This document shows positions 1 through 7,498 of a stretch of DNA of 10,564 nucleotides, piece after piece. A model generated the notes under the pieces. The model was not told where the DNA came from, made no database searches, and worked only from the letters and a program-made list of their open reading frames with translations. The DNA lies in NCBI GenBank assembly GCA_050330855.1, contig JBHJNL010000213.1, positions 1 to 10,564 of the forward strand, read 5' to 3'. The stretch is from RCC1774 sp050330855. GTDB taxonomy: Bacteria > Cyanobacteriota > Cyanobacteriia > Thermosynechococcales > Thermosynechococcaceae. A program made the translations under genes and the position numbers. Every line of letters begins with the position of its first letter. The first letter of the stretch is position 1.

Positions 1-290
1 CCGCGTTTTGCATTTCCTGGCAGGTCTTTGAGCTGTCGTCCATCGGTGAGGTGTCGATTATTTCTCATGCCGACAACGGCTCTCCAGTGTCGGTTATGGA
101 CAGCATTGAGAAAGTCGACAGTGCCAAATTCAGTGTCAGCTTGCACGATAACGGTTCTACCTTTGACTAAAGCCTTGGGAACACTCGCCAACAGATTGCA
201 AGCTAATTGAACGGGACTGGGGTACCCTTTGCCCCGCCAAACTCGGAAGCTCCAGGGCACTCGCCATTGCCCCACAATGATATAAAGTCG
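1..290 (-). pseudogene. DDE transposase fragment (IS4/IS701-like), 5'-truncated, running off the left edge
   Basis: Reading the minus strand from about 290 down to 1 gives one open frame with transposase character: a segment VPWSFRVWRGKGYPSPVQ, then VIVQADTEFGTVDFL, then HWRAVVGMRNNRHLTDG. The D-T-x-F-G block resembles the second catalytic aspartate region of IS4/IS701-type DDE transposases, and the R-G-K-G segment precedes it as in those proteins. This is family recognition from memory, so the exact IS family is uncertain. The N-terminal half, including the first catalytic Asp, is absent: upstream of about 287 the frame runs into sequence antisense to higB and meets a stop at 336-338. The rest of the gene lies beyond the window. 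It is therefore a remnant or the edge of a truncated insertion sequence, abutting higB at a junction near 280-290. Confidence 0.72.
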
Positions 291-557
291 GTTCGACATA
301 AAGGACTCAACACCTTTTTTCTGGTCGGGAAAACTTCAGGTATCCAGTCTAAACATGTCAAACGACTTCGGTTGCAGTTGGCTATCTTGGATACGGCCCA
401 AGTCATTGATGACGTTGACCGCCCTGGCTTTAAACTACACCGACTTAAAGGCAAAATGAAAGACAGGTGGACTATCTCTGTAAGCGGGAATTGGCGGCTG
501 ACCTTTGAGTTTATAGAGGGTGACGTGTACGTTTTGGATTAGGAGGACTATCACTAA
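282..557 (+). pseudogene. higB: HigB-type RelE-superfamily toxin, start lost and nonsense codon near the 3' end
   Basis: The frame from 282 reads IKSVRHKGLNTFFLVG, then KHVKRLRLQLAILDTAQ, FKLHRLKGKMKDRWTISV and SGNWRLTFEF. These are the characteristic blocks of HigB, a ribosome-dependent mRNA endonuclease, and cover almost the whole family length of about 92 residues. Two lesions are visible. First, no ATG, GTG or TTG stands at the family start. The only nearby ATG (277-279) is in another frame and reads ATG-ATA-TAA; the first in-frame start is a TTG at 207, inside transposase sequence. Second, codon 540-542 is TAG, after which the frame continues Glu-Asp-Tyr-His and stops at TAA (555-557). 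Family members usually end in a D-Y/L-E-D-Y-H-like motif, so TAG replaces the residue before EDYH and removes the terminal Tyr-His, which family studies place in the active site. The original stop overlaps the higA ATG (TAATG). Probably non-functional. Confidence 0.83.
541..546 (+). promoter_or_regulatory. Strong Shine-Dalgarno site for higA (locus 1)
   Basis: AGGAGG lies 10 bases upstream of the higA ATG at 557. It is the best ribosome binding site in the window; most other genes here have weak or no such motif. The G of the higB nonsense codon TAG (540-542) is part of this AGGAGG, so the change that ended the toxin early may also have strengthened antitoxin translation. Confidence 0.6.
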
Positions 558-844
558 TGAGAATGCATAACCCCCCTCATCCTGGCGAAGTGATTGATGG
601 GATTTATTTAGAGCCTTATGGTGTAAGCGTCAGAGCGATCGCAACCAAGCTCAATGTTGCTCACTCAACCTTTGCTCGTGTCGTTTCCGGTCGAAGCTCA
701 GTGACGCCTGACATGGCGATCCGGTTGTCCAAAGTCTTAGGAGGGTCGCCAGAGAGTTGGCTGCAGATGCAAGCCAACTATGATTTATGGGTGGCCCGTC
801 AGCAAGAACCCCATAATGAGCTGGTGGCTTTTGAATTTGCTTAG
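557..844 (+). CDS. higA: HigA-family XRE helix-turn-helix antitoxin (locus 1)
   Basis: A 95-residue protein opening with MHNPPHPGEV, the signature of HigA antitoxins. It has a helix-turn-helix near residues 24-50 (VRAIATKLNVAHSTFARVVS) and the typical TPDMAIRLSKVLGGSPESWL followed by QANYDLW. HigA binds and neutralises HigB, and represses the operon through the helix-turn-helix. The ATG overlaps the ancestral higB stop, so the two were translationally coupled, and AGGAGG at 541-546 gives independent initiation. The gene looks complete while its toxin partner is broken, so it is probably an orphan antitoxin, retained either by drift or because it can protect against or regulate related HigB loci. 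It is paralogous to, but clearly diverged from, the minus-strand HigA at 7735-8022. The tail VAFEFA ends 46 bases before the convergent metallophosphoesterase gene. Confidence 0.9.
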   Translation: MRMHNPPHPGEVIDGIYLEPYGVSVRAIATKLNVAHSTFARVVSGRSSVTPDMAIRLSKVLGGSPESWLQMQANYDLWVARQQEPHNELVAFEFA

Positions 845-862
845 AGTCTCAAACATCCTCTT

Positions 863-890
863 AGAGCGATCGCAACCCAACTCAATATTG
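863..890 (+). repeat. Imperfect 28-bp copy of the higA helix-turn-helix segment, containing HIP1
   Basis: Bases 863-890 match 632-659 inside higA at 25 of 28 positions and share the HIP1 octamer GCGATCGC. In the matching frame the copy reads LRAIATQLNI, against VRAIATKLNV in HigA. Similarity stops abruptly on the left and fades within a few bases on the right. It fills the gap between the higA stop and the metallophosphoesterase stop at 891. It may be the scrap of a second higA-like gene or of a small duplication. Confidence 0.55.
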
Positions 891-2483
891 TCACAGAAAA
901 AACTCATCGAACTTAATCACCGGTGACTCTGGCTTTTGCGTATCAAATCGATAGCTGCTAACGCTCCCTGATTCTGTGTCGAGAATACTGAAGACCGTGA
1001 TGGTGTTGCTGGCAATGTAGGGAAGTGGCTGCCCTCGAAGATCTTTAAGGGGGGCCAGGGTTGGCATAACCGGGTCAAGGCCATTGGGATTGCCAGTGGC
1101 AGCATAGGTTTCTCGGTAGGTCGTGGGGATAGTGCGTTTGCGATCGCAAACCGCAGCCCCATAGGAATTCCCCACATTAGAGGTTTCTAAATAGTGCGTC
1201 CCAGCTTTACTCACAAAACGATTCCAAAGATGACAGTGGCCGTACATCGCCAGTTGCACCCCCGCTTCTTCTAGCAGCGGCAACACATCTCGAACCAGAT
1301 AATCCGCTTCCATCGGATACTCGTAGCGCACCCGTCTGACTTGCCCCGCTCCATTGCGGTCAATCACTTGCACCGGATCGGTATAGGCTGGCACCACATT
1401 CCCCCCCAGCGAATGCACCGGATGGTGCCACAGGGCAATTTTGTACTTGGCTTGCTGAAAGGCTGCGCTGTCTAATTCTGCCTGGAGCCATTCATATTGC
1501 GGACTCCCTGGAGCAATGGATTCAAAAATATGCTGACCGTAGCCCCACTGTTCAGGCTGCTGCAGATCTTGATCGCGTTCGTGGTACTTCCCTTTGGTCT
1601 CAGGCGTTAGGGCCGGGGAGCGAAAGACATTGGCGACATAAAGCACAATCAGCCGAATATCGCCAAAGGTGACGGCATAGTACTGCGGTTCCCCAAATGA
1701 CCGCCCTTTGAAAATCTCATCGTAGGTAATGGTATTAAAGCTTTGATCCTGCAGCGGCCCTTCATCAGAAGCAGCAGAAACCGGCACCGGATCTTTAAAT
1801 TGTGCGTGTAAACTACTCTGCTCAGAGTAACGGCCCATGACTTCGTGATTACCCACTGTTGTAAAAATGGGTGCATTTTGAAGCAGTTCTCCGCCTTGAT
1901 AGTCGCCGACTGCTCGACCTTGCAGGCAACGAAACCAGGCATTGCCCCGTGCATCATCGAACCACTCCGAAGCGCGATCGGGGACGTTGACGAGATCGCC
2001 AGCGTAAAAGATGGCATCGACGGTTCCCACGGTTTCAATGACCTTTTGCAAATTAGCCGCCACCATCGGTTTGAGCTGATGGTCTGAGGTGAGCAAAATT
2101 TTGAGCGCGGCCCCTAATGGTGGGGTCGCAGCTAGCGTATAGGTCTTACTCTTAATCACTTCGCCATTGTTATGAGTACTTTCGACGTGATAGGGGAGGG
2201 GTTGACCTGGGGCTGCGATCACAGCTTCATGTCGCCAAATTGGCCGCAGTTGAGGGGTTTTTGAGGCAAGCTGAAATGAAGCATCAGAAGGTAAATGGGA
2301 CTGCGAATCTTCTCGGATACGGGTGAGTGGACTCGTGATTGCGTCTTCCTGCTCCCCAGTCCCGTAGATGACACGATGCTCAACTCCTTGAAACTCGGTG
2401 AACCATACCACCTTGATCGAGGTTGGCGTTGGCTGCAGCAAAAAGGGATCCGTCAGCAGCCGAGGGACCAGCAATTCATCCAT
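891..2483 (-). CDS. Calcineurin-like metallophosphoesterase, purple-acid-phosphatase-like layout
   Basis: This 530-residue protein carries the ordered metal-binding blocks of the calcineurin-like phosphoesterase superfamily. They are a SDHQ block at about 133-136 (first Asp/His ligand block), AGD at 161-163, GNHE at 211-214, WHHP at 352-355 and GHCH at 415-418. Together these are expected to hold a two-metal centre hydrolysing a phosphate ester; the substrate cannot be read from sequence. Residues 1-120 have no catalytic motif and look like the beta-rich, fibronectin-like N-terminal domain found in purple acid phosphatase relatives. No signal peptide or membrane segment is evident, which is unusual for secreted phosphatases and suggests a cytoplasmic protein or a missed leader; an in-frame TGA just upstream argues against a longer start. 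It is convergent with higA and divergent from menB, with a 75-bp gap holding no clear promoter. Confidence 0.85.
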   Translation of the reverse strand: MDELLVPRLLTDPFLLQPTPTSIKVVWFTEFQGVEHRVIYGTGEQEDAITSPLTRIREDSQSHLPSDASFQLASKTPQLRPIWRHEAVIAAPGQPLPYHVESTHNNGEVIKSKTYTLAATPPLGAALKILLTSDHQLKPMVAANLQKVIETVGTVDAIFYAGDLVNVPDRASEWFDDARGNAWFRCLQGRAVGDYQGGELLQNAPIFTTVGNHEVMGRYSEQSSLHAQFKDPVPVSAASDEGPLQDQSFNTITYDEIFKGRSFGEPQYYAVTFGDIRLIVLYVANVFRSPALTPETKGKYHERDQDLQQPEQWGYGQHIFESIAPGSPQYEWLQAELDSAAFQQAKYKIALWHHPVHSLGGNVVPAYTDPVQVIDRNGAGQVRRVRYEYPMEADYLVRDVLPLLEEAGVQLAMYGHCHLWNRFVSKAGTHYLETSNVGNSYGAAVCDRKRTIPTTYRETYAATGNPNGLDPVMPTLAPLKDLRGQPLPYIASNTITVFSILDTESGSVSSYRFDTQKPESPVIKFDEFFL

Positions 2484-2558
2484 AGCGTTCGGTCAAGGTA
2501 GAATTCACAAGGCGCTGTCGGTGGATGGCGACTCAAATGTAACGCTGAAGTCATCCCT

Positions 2559-3392
2559 ATGTCTATTGCATGGCAGTCTGTCAAACCCTACGCCGATATT
2601 CTCTACGATAAAACCGACGGCATCGCAAAAATAACGATCAATCGCCCTCACAAACGCAATGCATTTCGGCCTCAAACCGTATTTGAGATGTACGATGCCT
2701 TTGTTGATGCCCGTGAAGACCCCAAAATTGGCGTCATTTTGCTGACTGGGGCCGGTCCCCACACCGATGGCAAATATGCCTTCTGCTCTGGGGGTGACCA
2801 AAGCGTTCGCGGAGAAGCCGGATACGTGGATGACGCTGGGGTGCCTCGCCTCAACGTCCTTGATCTACAGCGACTGATTCGCTCGATCCCCAAGGTGGTG
2901 ATCGCGCTGGTCGCGGGCTATGCCATTGGAGGCGGGCATGTGCTGCACGTCATCTGCGATCTCACCATTGCTGCTGATAACGCGATTTTCGGTCAAACCG
3001 GCCCCAAGGTAGGCAGCTTTGATGGCGGGTTCGGCGCGAGCTATCTAGCCCGTCTCGTGGGCCAAAAGAAAGCCCGTGAAATCTGGTTCCTTTGCCGCCA
3101 GTACAGTGCCCCAGAAGCAATGGAAATGGGGCTAGTCAACTGCATCGTTCCGGTGGCTGATCTTGAAGCAGAAGGAGTGAAGTGGGCCAATGAAATTTTA
3201 GATAAGAGTCCGCTGGCGATTCGCTGCCTGAAGGCGGCTTTTAATGCTGATTGTGACGGTCAGGCCGGTCTGCAGGAGTTAGCGGGGAATGCAACCCTGC
3301 TGTATTACATGAATGAAGAAGGCAGTGAAGGCAAGTCTGCGTTTTTAGAGAAGCGTGACCCCAATTTTCGTCAATTCCCCTGGCGTCCTTGA
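2559..3392 (+). CDS. menB: 1,4-dihydroxy-2-naphthoyl-CoA synthase
   Basis: MenB closes the second ring in quinone synthesis, converting o-succinylbenzoyl-CoA to 1,4-dihydroxy-2-naphthoyl-CoA; in cyanobacteria the product is phylloquinone, the photosystem I A1 cofactor. The 277-residue length is close to the usual 275-285. It has the crotonase fold with CSGGDQ at 76-81 and GYAIGGGH at 120-127 forming the CoA/oxyanion region. QTGPKVGSFDGGFGASY begins at 146, and the C-terminal block runs from SPLAIRCLKAAFNADCDG to LQELAGNATLLYY. Gly148 in QTGPK marks the type I, bicarbonate-dependent form, as in E. coli MenB. Phe158 stands where, from memory, E. coli has Trp184. The ATG at 2559 gives the family N-terminus; its ribosome binding site is weak. 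Followed after 33 bp by rsmG on the same strand. Confidence 0.96.
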   Translation: MSIAWQSVKPYADILYDKTDGIAKITINRPHKRNAFRPQTVFEMYDAFVDAREDPKIGVILLTGAGPHTDGKYAFCSGGDQSVRGEAGYVDDAGVPRLNVLDLQRLIRSIPKVVIALVAGYAIGGGHVLHVICDLTIAADNAIFGQTGPKVGSFDGGFGASYLARLVGQKKAREIWFLCRQYSAPEAMEMGLVNCIVPVADLEAEGVKWANEILDKSPLAIRCLKAAFNADCDGQAGLQELAGNATLLYYMNEEGSEGKSAFLEKRDPNFRQFPWRP

Positions 3393-3425
3393 TGGGGTGT
3401 TGGTGGCAAGATTTAGGGACTGCTG

Positions 3426-4175
3426 ATGGTAGATGAAATGTCTGTGGCCGGAACTGAGCAAAGCTGGGATGAGACGTTAGGATGGCGACCAACGGCTCAT
3501 CAATTAGAGCAGTTTCAAGCCCTCTACGCTCAGATTTTGCAGGGGAATCAGCAGCTTAATTTAACTCGCATCACCGAGGCTCAGGCGTTTGAAGAAAAGC
3601 ATCTCTGGGATTCACTAGCCGGGATCTTGCCTTGGCTGGTGGGGACTGCCCCAATGCCTGTACCGGAACGGTGTCGGGTCATCGATATCGGTTCAGGGGG
3701 CGGGTTCCCTGGACTGCCAGTTGCGATCGCACGTCCCCAATGGCACATCTCTTTGCTAGATGCTACCCGCAAAAAGATGGCGTTTCTAGAAACGGTAGCG
3801 CAGACGTTAGGGCTAGCGAATGTGGGGGTGATTTGCGATCGCGCTGAATCTCTCGGACAAGACCCAGACCACCGCCAGCAGTACGATTTGGCATTGATTC
3901 GGGCGGTGGGTCCGGCTTCGGTGTGTGCTGAATACGCGCTGCCATTTTTGCAGGTTGAGGGCCATGCGGTTCTCTATCGAGGCCAGTGGTCTGATCAGGA
4001 AGCAGAGGGGCTAAGCGCAGCGTTGGAGGTGTTAGGTGGTGAGATCGTGGCGACAAGGCGCTGCTTGCTGCCAGTGAGTGATGGAGTGAGGCATTATATT
4101 TGCCTGCAAAAGCAACAAGAGACGCCGCCGCAGTTTCCAAGGCGGGTGGGTCTGCCAACGAAGCGGCCCCTGTAG
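3426..4175 (+). CDS. rsmG: 16S rRNA (guanine-N7)-methyltransferase RsmG (GidB)
   Basis: RsmG methylates N7 of G527 (E. coli numbering) in 16S rRNA using S-adenosylmethionine, near the streptomycin site of the small subunit. The 249-residue protein has the family order NLTRI (45-49), KHLWDSL (58-64), the SAM-binding glycine loop IDIGSGGGFPGLP (86-98), DATRKKMAFL (112-121), DRAES (138-142) and LIRAVG (157-162). It ends with the characteristic PRRVGLPTKRPL tail. Start choice is slightly open: ATG at 3426 gives four extra residues before another ATG at 3438, and neither is preceded by a strong ribosome binding site. It lies 33 bp after menB and 30 bp before the carboxypeptidase gene on the same strand, so co-transcription is plausible without a functional link. 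Confidence 0.96.
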   Translation: MVDEMSVAGTEQSWDETLGWRPTAHQLEQFQALYAQILQGNQQLNLTRITEAQAFEEKHLWDSLAGILPWLVGTAPMPVPERCRVIDIGSGGGFPGLPVAIARPQWHISLLDATRKKMAFLETVAQTLGLANVGVICDRAESLGQDPDHRQQYDLALIRAVGPASVCAEYALPFLQVEGHAVLYRGQWSDQEAEGLSAALEVLGGEIVATRRCLLPVSDGVRHYICLQKQQETPPQFPRRVGLPTKRPL

Positions 4176-4205
4176 AGTCTCTAGCCACAACAGGATGAAA
4201 TACAC

Positions 4206-5564
4206 ATGATTGCGATGGTTCCGATGATGCAACGTAAGGCTGGGCAGATCAAAGTGATAGGTCTGATCTTTCTGTTGTTTACAGGCTGTGCCCCTGCAAA
4301 CACTTCTCTGCCAGAACCTTCAGCCAATATAGAAAAGACTCAAAATGCAGAAGAAACACTTCCGTTAAATCTAGCCTTGCAGCCCTCTACGCCCATTGAA
4401 AACCCTGCTGTTACGCAATTTCTCAGTCAGCTTTCAGTCTCTCAGTCAGCCCAAGGGGTCTGGATGCAGTCCAACACTCAGCTCTTAGCCAACCACCAAG
4501 GCACCACCCCCTTACCCGCTGCGTCCCTTACCAAAATTGCCACGTCTCTCGCGGCCCTGAAAACCCTAGGCCCAGATCATCGCTTTATTACCCAAATCAG
4601 CGCTAACGGTCCCATAAACGACGGCGTTCTGCAGGGCGATTTAGTGATTGAAGGCGGTGCAGATCCGTTTTTTGTCTGGGAAAGTGCGATCGCACTTGGT
4701 AATGATCTTGCTCAGAAAGGCATCCAAAAGATTACGGGCAATCTGATCATCCAGGGTCCGTTCTACATGAACTTCAAGACTGACCCCCAGCAAACAGGAG
4801 CGCTCCTTAAGCAGGGAATCAACGCGAATCTGTGGCCTACTGAAGCCCAAACCCAATATAAAACCCTGAAGAATACCCCCAAGCCTCAGATTGAAATTCA
4901 AGGTGTCGTTCAGGTGGGTGTCTCTGGTGCTGAACCCACGCGCCAACCAGAGATTCCGCAGTCTACTGTGAGTAGCACCGTGATGGGGCTGCAGTCCCTG
5001 CCCCTCGATGAACTGCTGAAGCGGATGAACCGCTACAGCAATAATGCCATGGCAGAGATGATTGCTCAGCAAGTGGGGGGACCGCAGAACGTGGCGCAAA
5101 TTGCGGCCCAAGCTGCAGGTGTACCTCAATCGGAAATTCAGCTCATTAATGGTTCAGGGTTAGGTGTTGATAATCGGATTTCACCTCGAGCAGTGTGTGG
5201 AATGATGCTTGCGATCGAGACTCTTTTGCACCAAAAAAATATGACCATTGCTGATATTTTGGCGGTCACGGGTCAAGATGCTGGCATTTTAGATCAGCGA
5301 TCGCTGCCCCCCAACGCGGTGATCAAATCCGGTACCCTCAATGCGGTCAGTGCCTTAGCCGGAGCGCTCTCCACCGAGAAGCAAGACGTGGTCTGGTTTG
5401 CCATTATCAACGGCGAGGGCAGCCCTGATGTGTTTCGGCCCCAGCAAGAAAGGCTACTGCAGACCCTGATGGCCCAATGGGGAACCGCAAAGCAGCGCTC
5501 TCCCTTGCTCAAGACCAGCGCGTCAACAGTAACGATTAAAAATAAATCCGCAATAAATCCGTAA
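4206..5564 (+). CDS. dacB: D-alanyl-D-alanine carboxypeptidase/endopeptidase, peptidase S13 (PBP4/DacB type), probable lipoprotein
   Basis: This is a class C low-molecular-mass penicillin-binding protein, expected to trim pentapeptide stems or cut cross-links in peptidoglycan outside the cytoplasmic membrane. The three active-site motifs are present: SLTK at 107-110 (nucleophile Ser107, Lys110), SNN at 278-280, and KSGT at 374-377 in place of the KTG form. YSNNAMAEMIAQQVGG and SGLGVDNRISP are typical of the family. The 452-residue length is normal. The N-terminus has basic residues, a hydrophobic stretch at about 18-27 and a cysteine at 28 in LLFTGC, which looks like a lipobox, so the enzyme is probably lipid-anchored. 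Several ATGs cluster at the 5' end (4206, 4215, 4224, 4227). AGGA about 10 bases upstream favours the first. Possibly the last gene of a menB-rsmG-dacB unit. Confidence 0.93.
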   Translation: MIAMVPMMQRKAGQIKVIGLIFLLFTGCAPANTSLPEPSANIEKTQNAEETLPLNLALQPSTPIENPAVTQFLSQLSVSQSAQGVWMQSNTQLLANHQGTTPLPAASLTKIATSLAALKTLGPDHRFITQISANGPINDGVLQGDLVIEGGADPFFVWESAIALGNDLAQKGIQKITGNLIIQGPFYMNFKTDPQQTGALLKQGINANLWPTEAQTQYKTLKNTPKPQIEIQGVVQVGVSGAEPTRQPEIPQSTVSSTVMGLQSLPLDELLKRMNRYSNNAMAEMIAQQVGGPQNVAQIAAQAAGVPQSEIQLINGSGLGVDNRISPRAVCGMMLAIETLLHQKNMTIADILAVTGQDAGILDQRSLPPNAVIKSGTLNAVSALAGALSTEKQDVVWFAIINGEGSPDVFRPQQERLLQTLMAQWGTAKQRSPLLKTSASTVTIKNKSAINP

Positions 5565-5609
5565 TTCTACTCAGGGGGATGAGATTTTGCGCTGTTAGTT
5601 TAGATATAA

Positions 5610-5632
5610 CCCTCGGCTAAAGAGGCTGAGGG
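5610..5632 (+). terminator. Candidate hairpin downstream of dacB
   Basis: CCCTCGGC (5610-5617) pairs with GCTGAGGG (5625-5632), with one G-T wobble and a 7-base loop. It lies 46 bases past the dacB stop. No T-run follows, so it is either a weak or factor-assisted terminator or an mRNA 3'-end stabiliser. Confidence 0.4.
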
Positions 5633-5663
5633 GTTCGGTGATCTGGGGAACACAAAGACACTG

Positions 5664-5706
5664 AAAAAATGGATGCCTCCTAGTATTGGTTCTACCGGGG
5701 GGCATC
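5664..5706 (-). terminator. Rho-independent terminator of ftsH
   Basis: Read on the minus strand, an arm at 5706-5698 (GATGCCCCC) pairs with 5680-5672 (GGAGGCATC), with one G-T wobble and a loop of about 17 bases. It is followed two bases later by six T residues (5669-5664). It begins 20 bases after the ftsH stop. The hairpin could also serve dacB transcripts coming from the other side. Confidence 0.72.
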
Positions 5707-5725
5707 TCTCCTTAAGCATTTACAA

Positions 5726-7498
5726 TCAAGCCGCAATTTTTCCGCTGATTAACCACGGCTCCAGGTCAGCCGGAGTCTTAACCTCAGCAAGAATGCTCTG
5801 CAGTAATGGACCTTCCAACACCTCTGATTCCAGCAAAAGTTCAGTCGTAGACTCTAGCAAAACGCGATTGGCTCGCAGAATGTCCTGTGCGATCGCATGG
5901 GCTGCATCAATATTCTGCTTCACCTGACGGTCAATTTCTGCCGCCACATCAGCGCTCACGGCGCGGCGTGTCGTACTCTCGTTTAAGAACTGGGCCTCGT
6001 TGGTTTCAAAGGCAATCGGTCCTAGCGTTGCACTCATGCCGTACTGAGTGACGGCTTTTTGGGCTAAGGCCGTTGCCTTTTGAATGTCGTCACTGGCCCC
6101 GGTGGAAACCTTGCCAAAGACGATCTCTTCTGCAGCTCGTCCGCCAAGTAGCATCGCGAGCTGGCCCCGTAGCTCGTCTTCAATCATTAAGTAGCGATCT
6201 TCTTGGGGTGTTTGCATGGTGTAACCCAACGCACCCATACCACGGGGCACAATGGAAATTTTAGACACCTGTTGGCCTCCGGGCATTAAGGCACCCACAA
6301 GGGCATGACCGACTTCGTGATAGGCCACGGTTTGTCGTTCTAGCGGCGAGAGGATGCGCGATCGCTTTTCTAACCCCGCAACCACCCGCTCCATTGCTTC
6401 TTTAAAGTCAGCCATCAAAACGGCCTGTCGATTGTGTCGAGCTGCCATTAGGGCTGCTTCATTGACCAAGTTCGCCAGATCAGCCCCCGCAAAACCAGCG
6501 GTTTGGGCAGCAATTTGCTCTAGATCAACATCTTCACCTAAAGGGACCAGCTGAGCATGAACCGCTAGAATTTCGACTCGACCGCTTTTATCAGGACGAT
6601 CTACAAGCACCTGGCGGTCAAATCGACCCGGACGGCGCAGGGCCGGGTCTAAAATCTCAGGGCGGTTCGTCGCGGCCACTAAGATCACCCCTTCGTTGCC
6701 ATCAAACCCATCCATTTCAGTCAAAAGCTGGTTGAGGGTTTGCTCTCGTTCGTCGTTGCCAAGATTGGGGTTGCTGCCCCGTGATTTACCGATAGCGTCT
6801 AGCTCATCAATAAAGACAATGCAAGGGGCCTGTCGCTTGGCGCGGTTGAACAGATCCCGCACCCGTGAGGCACCGACACCCACGTATAGCTCGACAAACT
6901 CAGAACCAGACATGCTCAAGAAGGGAACTCCAGCCTCACCGGCGACGGCCTTCGCTAATAGCGTTTTGCCCGTTCCCGGTGGCCCCACCAGCAGCACACC
7001 CTTGGGGATTTTAGCGCCTAACTTTCGATATTTGTCGCCATTTTGGAGAAAGTCTACGACTTCCTGTAGTTCTTGCTTGGCTTCATCGACTCCAGCCACA
7101 TCGGCAAAGGTGATGCCTGTTTTGCCATCGTTATAGACTCGGGCCTTGCTTTTGCCCACCCCCATGACGCCGCCGATTCCGCCGCCTGCTTCGCTAAATT
7201 TAGAGAGCCATGCCCAGGCTCCCACCGCCATCCCGGCAGAGACGAGCAGGGTAACGAGGCCCGCTGTGGTGCCGTTGTCGTTGGTGGGGGTAGCAACGTC
7301 TACGCCGTGGTTGCTCAGTAAGCTTTTTAATTCATTGATAGAGCCATTGAGTTGGGTTCGGTAGCGATCGCCACCAAACTCGCTTTTGAGCGTATAGTCA
7401 ATACGATTGAGTTGAATTGTGACCTGCTGAACGTGCTGAGCTTTGACTTGTTCGATAAATGTGCTGTAAGCCGACTGGGGAATGGTGGTCGTCTTCAT
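5726..7498 (-). CDS. ftsH: ATP-dependent zinc metalloprotease FtsH (FtsH4-like), lacking the first membrane helix
   Basis: FtsH is a membrane-bound hexameric AAA+ protease; in cyanobacteria it acts in membrane-protein quality control, including photosystem II repair. All catalytic parts are present: Walker A GPPGTGKT (172-179), Walker B CIVFIDE (226-232), and a pore loop with YVG (205-207, where FVG is usual). The second region of homology is TNRPEILDPALRRPGRFDR (277-295), and the zinc motif is HEVGH (394-398) with a likely third ligand at Asp471. ISIVPRGMGALGYTMQ and LGGRAAEEIVF are conserved. At 590 residues it is shorter than the usual 610-630. The protein starts at YSTFIEQVKAQHVQQVTI, which in homologues follows the first transmembrane helix. 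Only one helix, about residues 78-99, precedes the AAA domain. An in-frame TGA at 7525-7523 rules out a longer N-terminus in this frame. No Shine-Dalgarno is visible. Confidence 0.94.
   Translation of the reverse strand: MKTTTIPQSAYSTFIEQVKAQHVQQVTIQLNRIDYTLKSEFGGDRYRTQLNGSINELKSLLSNHGVDVATPTNDNGTTAGLVTLLVSAGMAVGAWAWLSKFSEAGGGIGGVMGVGKSKARVYNDGKTGITFADVAGVDEAKQELQEVVDFLQNGDKYRKLGAKIPKGVLLVGPPGTGKTLLAKAVAGEAGVPFLSMSGSEFVELYVGVGASRVRDLFNRAKRQAPCIVFIDELDAIGKSRGSNPNLGNDEREQTLNQLLTEMDGFDGNEGVILVAATNRPEILDPALRRPGRFDRQVLVDRPDKSGRVEILAVHAQLVPLGEDVDLEQIAAQTAGFAGADLANLVNEAALMAARHNRQAVLMADFKEAMERVVAGLEKRSRILSPLERQTVAYHEVGHALVGALMPGGQQVSKISIVPRGMGALGYTMQTPQEDRYLMIEDELRGQLAMLLGGRAAEEIVFGKVSTGASDDIQKATALAQKAVTQYGMSATLGPIAFETNEAQFLNESTTRRAVSADVAAEIDRQVKQNIDAAHAIAQDILRANRVLLESTTELLLESEVLEGPLLQSILAEVKTPADLEPWLISGKIAA

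Noticed and set aside
207..281. N-terminal extension of HigB from TTG 207
   Set aside because: These 25 codons are the antisense of transposase coding sequence, have no HigB similarity and no ribosome binding site; they are open by chance.
28..454. Small open frames on both strands over the left end (plus 28-210, minus 203-454)
   Set aside because: They are shadows of the minus-strand transposase fragment and of higB; the recognisable protein motifs lie in other frames.
2484..2558. Shared divergent promoter between the metallophosphoesterase and menB genes
   Set aside because: The gap must carry at least one promoter, but I could not find -35/-10 pairs with sensible spacing on either strand, so no site is listed.
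3763..4188. 141-codon minus-strand frame opposite rsmG
   Set aside because: Composition is low-complexity Pro/Ala/Ser-rich antisense of a firmly identified gene, with no recognisable motif.
4641..5129. 162-codon minus-strand frame opposite dacB
   Set aside because: It lies fully inside the carboxypeptidase gene and shows no family motif; long antisense frames are common in such sequence.
6696..7136. 146-codon plus-strand frame opposite ftsH
   Set aside because: Antisense shadow of the AAA domain coding region, Ser/Pro/Arg-rich with no motif.
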